This document shows positions 13,497 to 17,486 of a stretch of 17,486 bases of DNA, in pieces. The translations under genes and the position numbers were made by a program. The number at the start of each line of letters is the position of its first letter. Positions within the stretch are counted from its first letter, which is position 1. This DNA is from DATDPY01 sp964395765 (GTDB lineage: Bacteria; Bacteroidota; Bacteroidia; Cytophagales; Cyclobacteriaceae), in assembly GCA_964395765.1 (NCBI GenBank), contig CAYNCU010000076.1, positions 1 to 17,486 on the forward strand, in the 5' to 3' direction. The notes under the pieces were generated by a model. That model was not told the DNA's origin and ran no database searches. It saw nothing but the letters and a program-made list of their open reading frames with translations.

Positions 13497-15956
13497 ATGA
13501 CGCCCTTAATTAATAAAATCATATACCTGATAAAAAATATTATTACCCGGGCAACCGGTAAGCGGCAACCTGAAGGACGTTTTTATTTAGGAGTTACCAT
13601 ATATATTCTTATTTCATGCCTGTATTGTAAAATATCCTTTGCTCAACAAGTCATTCTGCAAAACATTCGGGGAAAGGTAGTGGATAAAGTAACGCATGAG
13701 CCGTTGATCGGCGCTTCGGTATTTATTGAAGGGAGCACACCGGTCATAGGAACGGCGACCGATACGGCAGGGAATTTCCTGCTAAAAGGCGTGCCTGTCG
13801 GCCGGAAATCGCTTAAGATTTCCTGCATAGGTTACCTGTCGAAAGAATCGGATAACCTTATTATTTCTTCCGCTCATGAAATGTTCCTTGACATAGAACT
13901 ACAGCCGAATACCATTACGGTAAAGGAAGTTGTCATTACTTCCGGGATCGATAAACACATGCCCTTGAATTCAATGGCCATGGTGAGTGCCCGATCGTTT
14001 TCCATTGATGAAACCAGCCGGTATGCGGGAAGCCTGGGTGATCCGGCCCGGATGGCTTCTAACTTCGCCGGCGTTATGGCGGAAAGCCCTCAACGAAACG
14101 ATATTATTGTCAGGGGAAATTCTCCTTCCGGATTATTATGGCGGCTGGATGGTATTGAGATCCCGAACCCCAATCATTTCGGAACGATTGGCACGACCGG
14201 CGGACCCGTGACGATTCTCAATAATAACCTGCTTACCAATTCCGATTTTTATATCAGCGCCTTTCCCGCCGAATACGGGAATGCCCTGGCAGGGGTATTT
14301 GACCTGAAAATGCGTACCGGTAACCCTTTTGCCCGGAATTTCTGGGGTGAAATAGGCTGGAACGGATTTGAGGCTGGCGCAGAAGGGGGATTTAATAAAA
14401 ATAACAGGAGCTCCTACCTGGCAGCCTACCGTTATACATTTCTTGGAATTATCGGGAAACTCGGCCTGATCGGATATGTGCCGCAATACCAGGACCTTAC
14501 TCTTAAATTCGATATACCCACCGAACATGCCGGTGAGTTTTCCATTATCGGCATGCAGGGAACCAGCCATATCGATCTTTTTGATACCGGGAAAAAAACT
14601 GATGAATGGACCTTTTCCGATGAAGGGCAAAATCTTAGCCTTAAAACCGGAATGGGTTTGATCGGCCTTACCCACCGGATCACCCTGAACAAAAAAATAA
14701 GCCTTCACCAATATCTTTCCGCACAGCAAAGCTTCAACCGTGAACGGACGGATACATTTTCCCTTGTTTCCCTGACCCCGTTTCCAACCGATCGTTATGA
14801 TTCCTACCAGAATAAATTTTCAGCTTCCTCGTCTGTTGAATTTTTACCCGGAAAGAACGATGAATTCAAGGCAGGTATAACCGGGGATCTTTACCAGGTA
14901 CATTTCAGTGACAGTTCATGGCAATCTTCTTTTTACAGGGCAAGTACCCTCATCAATGAAAATGTTTTTCTGCTCAGAGGGTACGCCGAATTGCAGGACC
15001 AGGTTCTCGGTAAACTTATACTCACCAATGGTATTTATAGTCAATACATGTTCATGAATAAAAGTTTTTCAATAGAACCTCGCGCCGGTATCCGGTGGAT
15101 CATTAATGACAAACATACCCTGGGGGCAGGATACGGTTTACACAGCCAGATGATCCCCCTTCCCGTTTATTTCTTCCGTACCTATGACGAAAATGGCAGC
15201 TATTCCCTGACTAACCGTAATCTCGGATTCAGTAAAAGTAACCACCTTGTGCTTTCCTACGATTTCAGGTTAAATGAAAATATACACCTTAAGATGGAAA
15301 CCTATTGCCAGTTCCTGTATCATATCCCGGTGCAGGCAGGTAATAATTTTTCACAATATTCAATGATCAATTTCGGGGAAAGTTATGGGATTCGTGAGAT
15401 TGACAGCCTCGTAAATAAAGGGAGGGGCCGGAATATGGGAATAGAATTTACCCTGGAAAGATTTTTCACGAAAGGGTATTATTGGATGACGACGCTATCA
15501 TTGTTTGATTCACGTTATACCGGCTCTGACGGGATCTGGCGTCATACCGCCTTCGACGGAAATTTTATTCTGAACCTTTTGGGAGGCCACGAGTGGACAT
15601 TTCACACCAATCATACCATAGCAGTGGATTTAAAAGCATTATTTGCCGGGGGGAAACGCTATGTTCCGGTTGATGTTGAAAAATCCATGCAGACCAGGCA
15701 TACCATTTATGACTGGGAGCATGCTTACGAAAAGCGATATGGTGATTTTTTCCGGCTTGATCTCAGGCTTAGCTATAACCTGAACTTAAAACATACCAGT
15801 CACCGGTTTGCCATTGACCTCCAGAATATTACCAACCATCAGAACCTGCTGATACAACGAGTCGATCCGAAGACCGGCGAAATAATCAATGATTACCAGA
15901 TCGGCTTCTTCCCGATGTTTACATGGAAGATGGATTTCAACCTGAAGAAAAAATAA
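13497..15956 (+). CDS. TonB-dependent outer-membrane receptor with N-terminal carboxypeptidase-regulatory-like domain
   Basis: This 819-residue protein is predicted to import a ligand across the outer membrane using TonB energy. A basic N-terminus precedes a hydrophobic signal segment (about 30-47), with likely cleavage after SFA at 47-49. Residues 57-137 are a carboxypeptidase-D regulatory-like beta domain (GKVVDKVTHEPLIGASVFIEG, then TDTAGNFLLKGVPVGRKSL). A possible TonB-box-like stretch VKEVVITSG lies at 142-150. The plug domain (about 160-275) contains NDIIVRGNSPSGLLWRLDGIEIPNP. The rest is an aromatic-rich beta-barrel ending in FTWKMDFNLKKK, alternating as expected for a final strand. 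It is shorter than SusC proteins (about 1000 aa) and no SusD follows, so it is not a typical glycan-uptake pair. The ligand is unknown. Alone on its transcript, it may serve metal, siderophore or peptide uptake. Confidence 0.88.
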   Translation: MTPLINKIIYLIKNIITRATGKRQPEGRFYLGVTIYILISCLYCKISFAQQVILQNIRGKVVDKVTHEPLIGASVFIEGSTPVIGTATDTAGNFLLKGVPVGRKSLKISCIGYLSKESDNLIISSAHEMFLDIELQPNTITVKEVVITSGIDKHMPLNSMAMVSARSFSIDETSRYAGSLGDPARMASNFAGVMAESPQRNDIIVRGNSPSGLLWRLDGIEIPNPNHFGTIGTTGGPVTILNNNLLTNSDFYISAFPAEYGNALAGVFDLKMRTGNPFARNFWGEIGWNGFEAGAEGGFNKNNRSSYLAAYRYTFLGIIGKLGLIGYVPQYQDLTLKFDIPTEHAGEFSIIGMQGTSHIDLFDTGKKTDEWTFSDEGQNLSLKTGMGLIGLTHRITLNKKISLHQYLSAQQSFNRERTDTFSLVSLTPFPTDRYDSYQNKFSASSSVEFLPGKNDEFKAGITGDLYQVHFSDSSWQSSFYRASTLINENVFLLRGYAELQDQVLGKLILTNGIYSQYMFMNKSFSIEPRAGIRWIINDKHTLGAGYGLHSQMIPLPVYFFRTYDENGSYSLTNRNLGFSKSNHLVLSYDFRLNENIHLKMETYCQFLYHIPVQAGNNFSQYSMINFGESYGIREIDSLVNKGRGRNMGIEFTLERFFTKGYYWMTTLSLFDSRYTGSDGIWRHTAFDGNFILNLLGGHEWTFHTNHTIAVDLKALFAGGKRYVPVDVEKSMQTRHTIYDWEHAYEKRYGDFFRLDLRLSYNLNLKHTSHRFAIDLQNITNHQNLLIQRVDPKTGEIINDYQIGFFPMFTWKMDFNLKKK

Positions 15957-16040
15957 TTTCGGGACAGCGGTAAAACGAAATATCGACCGGTTCCCGGGAG
16001 ACTTCATGTTTAAGTTGATTGAAAATGAAATGGAGGTTGT

Positions 16041-16061
16041 GGTATCACAAAATGTGATACC
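16041..16061. repeat. Perfect 9-bp palindrome downstream of the receptor gene
   Basis: GGTATCACA (16041-16049) and TGTGATACC (16053-16061) are exact reverse complements around AAA. The site lies 85 nt after the receptor stop and 155 nt before the antitoxin ATG. Directly after it comes a partial palindrome, TTA-A-CCGGCCGG-C-TAA (16062-16077). It may be a terminator stem lacking a T-tract, an operator or an insertion remnant. Confidence 0.6.
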
Positions 16062-16124
16062 TTAACCGGCCGGCTAATCCTATATCAAAAGCACGGAAAG
16101 GTATATACGAAATGAGGCGGAAGG

Positions 16125-16144
16125 GCTGTAGGAAGAAATACAGC
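16125..16144 (+). repeat. Small stem-loop upstream of the toxin-antitoxin genes
   Basis: GCTGTA (16125-16130) pairs with TACAGC (16139-16144) around an 8-nt loop. GCGG (16117-16120) and CCGC (16153-16156) can pair outside it. It lies before the candidate TACTTTG promoter element at 16187-16193 of the antitoxin gene. Confidence 0.35.
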
Positions 16145-16186
16145 AATATTATCCGCTGGGATAAGTAAAATAGACTGTAAAATCGT

Positions 16187-16193
16187 TACTTTG
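16187..16193 (+). promoter_or_regulatory. Probable -7 promoter element of the toxin-antitoxin operon
   Basis: The TACTTTG heptamer (preceded by T and followed by TAG) is a near match to TAnnTTTG, 22 nt before the antitoxin ATG. Confidence 0.4.
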
Positions 16194-16215
16194 TAGTAGA
16201 AATTATATATACACC

Positions 16216-16443
16216 ATGGATCTACAGGCAGAAAAAACAGCATTGATCAAACGGTTGGAGCAGATAAATGACTTATCGCTAATCCAGGCGATCAAACACC
16301 TTGTCGATTACGGGTTGAAAGAAAAAGAGGGAAGGATCAGTATTGAACAATACAACAAGGAACTGGACGAAGCGGATGCAGAAATAGACCGTGGTGAGTT
16401 CTATACTCAGCAGGAAGTTGAGAAGCTGTCCAAAAAATGGTAG
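16216..16443 (+). CDS. Antitoxin of a RelE/ParE-type module
   Basis: This is a 75-residue acidic, mostly helical protein. The first half (MDLQAEKTALIKRLEQINDLSLIQAIKHLVDYGL) resembles short Bacteroidota addiction-module antitoxins that begin MDLQAEK. The C-terminal part (ISIEQYNKELDEADAEIDRGEFYTQQEVEKLSKKW) is the pattern of the tail that wraps around a RelE/ParE toxin (NxELDEADAEIxxGE...TxEEVxK). Its stop lies inside the next gene, a 7-nt overlap, so the two are co-translated. Such antitoxins usually repress their own promoter together with the toxin. I see no ribbon-helix-helix or HTH domain I would call with certainty, so DNA binding is uncertain. Confidence 0.82.
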   Translation: MDLQAEKTALIKRLEQINDLSLIQAIKHLVDYGLKEKEGRISIEQYNKELDEADAEIDRGEFYTQQEVEKLSKKW

Positions 16444-16739
16444 ACAATCCTGTTGTCGTATGGAATAAACGGGCCTATGCATCCCTGCAAAAGGCATATA
16501 AAACGATTAAAGAAGATTCCCCGGTAAATGCGGGAAAAGTCCGGGATGATATTTTAAAAATCACCGGCCGGTTAGCCGATCATCCGGAGCAGTATCCCCC
16601 TGATAAGTTCAAAAAAGATAACCCGGGAAATTACCGTGCCTTCGAAAAGTATTCCTACCGGATAGCCTACCGGTACACTGCCAAAGAAATCAGAATACTG
16701 CGGATCAGACATGTGAAAAAAGAGCCAAAGGAATATTAG
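16437..16739 (+). CDS. RelE/ParE-family toxin
   Basis: This 100-residue basic protein has the compact RelE/ParE fold pattern. N-terminal WNKRAYASLQKAYKTIKEDSP supplies the helical hairpin. A central segment, VRDDILKITGRLADHPEQYPPDKF, follows. The C-terminal strands are FEKYSYRIAYRYTAKEIRILRIRHVKKEP, the YRIxYrxxxxxIxILRIRHxKxxP signature. In this superfamily members either cleave mRNA in the ribosomal A site (RelE) or inhibit gyrase (ParE). The sequence does not decide which. The ATG at 16437 overlaps the antitoxin stop by 7 nt, the usual antitoxin-first order. The gene is intact. Its position next to a repeat-rich segment and a truncated RHS frame suggests an accessory region. Confidence 0.87.
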   Translation: MVDNPVVVWNKRAYASLQKAYKTIKEDSPVNAGKVRDDILKITGRLADHPEQYPPDKFKKDNPGNYRAFEKYSYRIAYRYTAKEIRILRIRHVKKEPKEY

Positions 16740-16882
16740 CAAATTACAAGCTCATCCCAATCTGAAATCTGAGCTCAAACCAGCCCAGCAGTAACTTTTA
16801 CAAATCACTTTCACAAAAGAAAAAACAACAAAAAAGAAAGCTTCTTTAAAAAACGGGCAACGGACAAAAAGTAAGGGTTCTG

Positions 16883-16905
16883 GCCGGTTTACGGTGCGTA
16901 AAGGC
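16883..16905 (+). repeat. Small hairpin in the accessory stretch
   Basis: GCC (16883-16885) and TTTAC (16888-16892) pair with GTAAA (16898-16902) and GGC (16903-16905), with a GG bulge and a GGTGC loop. It is followed by GGCTACTT at 16903-16910. That octamer recurs at 17060-17067, at the foot of the large hairpin. Confidence 0.4.
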
Positions 16906-16950
16906 TACTTCAGGGTAAGCTAAATAGGCCAGGTCCATTGCTTTTTGCTT

Positions 16951-16977
16951 TAGGCGGGTATTGAACGTGCCCGCTTA
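16951..16977 (+). terminator. GC-rich stem-loop followed by a T-rich tract
   Basis: Bases 16951-16960 pair with 16968-16977 (10 bp, two of them G-U as plus-strand RNA) around the loop TTGAACG. GTTTTGC and then GGATTTTTTG follow. It could be an intrinsic terminator on the plus strand or one hairpin of a structured RNA. Confidence 0.45.
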
Positions 16978-17060
16978 GTTTTGCTGGATTTTTTGTGTTT
17001 TGGTTTGCGGATAACGATCTCATGGGTTAAACGGCGGGCAGGGTGCGAGGGCCATGTGCG

Positions 17061-17208
17061 GCTACTTAACATAATTGCCTTATGTAACAGCTTGGGTATT
17101 GCAGGGCCGGCCTGTCCCGTAGACCTGGCTTTGTGCGTCAGGTATGCGGGAGGTTCTACGGGGCGTGGCCGGGGCTGCTTACATAAGATGCGGTTATGTT
17201 AAGGTAGC
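17061..17208 (+). repeat. 148-nt imperfect hairpin, candidate structured RNA or MITE-like palindrome
   Basis: Pairing, worked out by eye: 17061-17065 with 17204-17208; 17066-17078 with 17190-17202 (two T-G pairs); 17079-17087 with 17179-17187; 17088-17091 with 17174-17177. After a 15-nt one-sided loop (17092-17106), 17107-17112 pairs with 17167-17172, 17113-17115 with 17163-17165 (two T-G pairs), 17116-17123 with 17155-17162 and 17124-17126 with 17151-17153. The tip (17127-17150) can instead form ACCTG/CAGGT with 17123-17127 and 17139-17143. That is about 51 pairs with only small bulges. The four T-G pairs are G-U in plus-strand RNA and would be A-C mismatches in the opposite strand. Confidence 0.65.
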
Positions 17209-17223
17209 TTGGGATTGAAGGGC
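17089..17223 (+). repeat. Imperfect direct repeat around the right arm of the hairpin
   Basis: AGCTTGGGTATTGCAGGGC at 17089-17107 and AGCTTGGGATTGAAGGGC at 17206-17223 match at 17 of 19 aligned positions. The first copy is the one-sided loop of the large hairpin. The second begins at the foot of its right arm. Confidence 0.6.
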
Positions 17224-17369
17224 AGGGAAAATGAGCGTGTGAAAAGCCTTCTTTAAATGTGAAATCTTTCTTTTATCATAGGCGAAAATCCGTTAACTTG
17301 AATAGGGAAGACCAGGATAAAAAAATCGTTCTTTGAAAAAAATGAGGCTGGAAGGTGAAAAAAAGATAA

Positions 17370-17486
17370 GTCGGAAAGGGTAATAACTACTATCCATTCG
17401 GGTTGACGATAGCAGGCACCGCTTATACCCGCATCGGGGACAAGGCGAATAAGTACAAGTTTCAGGGACAAGAGTTACAGGACGAT
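17370..17486 (+). pseudogene. RHS-repeat core fragment lacking its upstream part (runs off the window)
   Basis: The frame from 17370 to the window end reads VGKGNNYYPFGLTIAG, a short variable part, then NKYKFQGQELQDD. NNYYPFGLTxAG and NKYKFxGKELQ are the signature of the RHS-repeat-associated core domain found at the end of Bacteroidota RHS/YD proteins, just before the variable C-terminal toxin or tip region. In that frame a TAA stands directly upstream at 17367-17369, and no start codon, signal peptide or YD repeats precede it. This is therefore the truncated, displaced 3' end of an RHS gene or an orphan RHS tip cassette, not an intact gene start. A sequencing error at the TAA would not restore an N-terminus, because upstream DNA shows no YD repeats in any frame I read. 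The part beyond the window decides whether a toxin tip and immunity gene follow. Confidence 0.75.

Larger units (their letters stand above)
16740..17369. other. Gene-free, hairpin-rich accessory stretch
   Basis: No credible gene lies in these 630 bases. The only sizeable open frame (16981-17202, plus strand) runs through the large hairpin and has no recognisable family pattern. From about 16850 to 17230 the plus strand is rich in G and T (TTTTTTGTGTTTTGGTTTGCGG, then GGCGGGCAGGGTGCGAGGG), unlike the surrounding genes. The stretch holds three hairpins (16883-16905, 16951-16977, 17061-17208) and an imperfect direct repeat. The tail 17230-17369 is AT/purine-rich without visible features. Confidence 0.6.

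Noticed and set aside
13497..15956. SusC of a polysaccharide utilisation locus
   Set aside because: The protein is about 200 residues shorter than SusC, and no SusD lipoprotein or glycoside hydrolase gene follows.
16079..16167. Reading YIKSTERYIRNEAEGL, stop, EEIQQYYPLG as a remnant of an integrase-like protein
   Set aside because: The fragment is under 30 codons with an internal stop and no conserved catalytic residue; the resemblance is too weak to support.
16981..17202. 73-codon plus-strand open frame in the accessory stretch
   Set aside because: It runs straight through the large hairpin, has no ribosome-binding site or family pattern, and is cysteine/glycine-rich as expected from G-rich repeat DNA.
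17061..17208. Calling the large hairpin 6S RNA or a retron msr-msd
   Set aside because: Only the rod shape resembles 6S, with no sequence support, and no reverse transcriptase lies in the window.
16740..17369. CRISPR array or tRNA gene
   Set aside because: There are no regularly spaced repeats with unique spacers, and no cloverleaf or TTC-loop pattern was found.

Overview
The window looks like chromosomal DNA from a member of the Bacteroidota (Bacteroidetes). The evidence is a Rho with an acidic insert, a eukaryote-type (GT3) glycogen synthase, a TonB-dependent receptor with an N-terminal carboxypeptidase-regulatory-like domain, and TAnnTTTG-type -7 promoter elements upstream of several genes. 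Shine-Dalgarno sequences are mostly absent. I cannot place it below phylum level; an uncultured Bacteroidales-like lineage is a guess.

Left part (1-7770): the 5' end of serS leaves the window on the minus strand and is divergent from rho. A small membrane methyltransferase-family protein, a GT3 glycogen synthase and clpB follow on the plus strand. These are separate housekeeping units with their own intergenic regions. clpB has a near-consensus TTGACC/TATACA promoter bracketed by two copies of an 11-bp near-palindrome.

Middle part (7801-13290): a minus-strand run reads typA, then a compact three-gene operon, then a DUF4405-type membrane cytochrome. The operon is the most interesting item. 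It holds a KdsA-type aldolase with changed substrate-pocket residues, a transaldolase/fructose-6-phosphate-aldolase-like barrel fused to the tandem CBS module normally found on arabinose-5-phosphate isomerase (KdsD), and a KdsC-like HAD phosphatase. The second and third genes overlap by ATGA. The order resembles a Kdo pathway (KdsD-KdsA-KdsC) in which the SIS isomerase domain has been exchanged for a transaldolase domain. I infer a non-standard route to Kdo or to a related 3-deoxy-ulosonic acid.

Right part (13300-17486): a TonB-dependent receptor stands alone, without a SusD partner. It is followed by a perfect 9-bp palindrome and a two-gene toxin-antitoxin module (antitoxin plus RelE/ParE-type toxin, overlapping by 7 nt). 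After these comes a roughly 630-nt stretch with no credible gene. It contains several hairpins, including one 148-nt imperfect hairpin of about 51 base pairs whose G-U wobbles favour a plus-strand RNA. The window ends inside an RHS-repeat core reading frame that lacks its upstream part. The last 1.5 kb therefore looks like accessory DNA: toxin-antitoxin genes, repeats and a truncated RHS copy.
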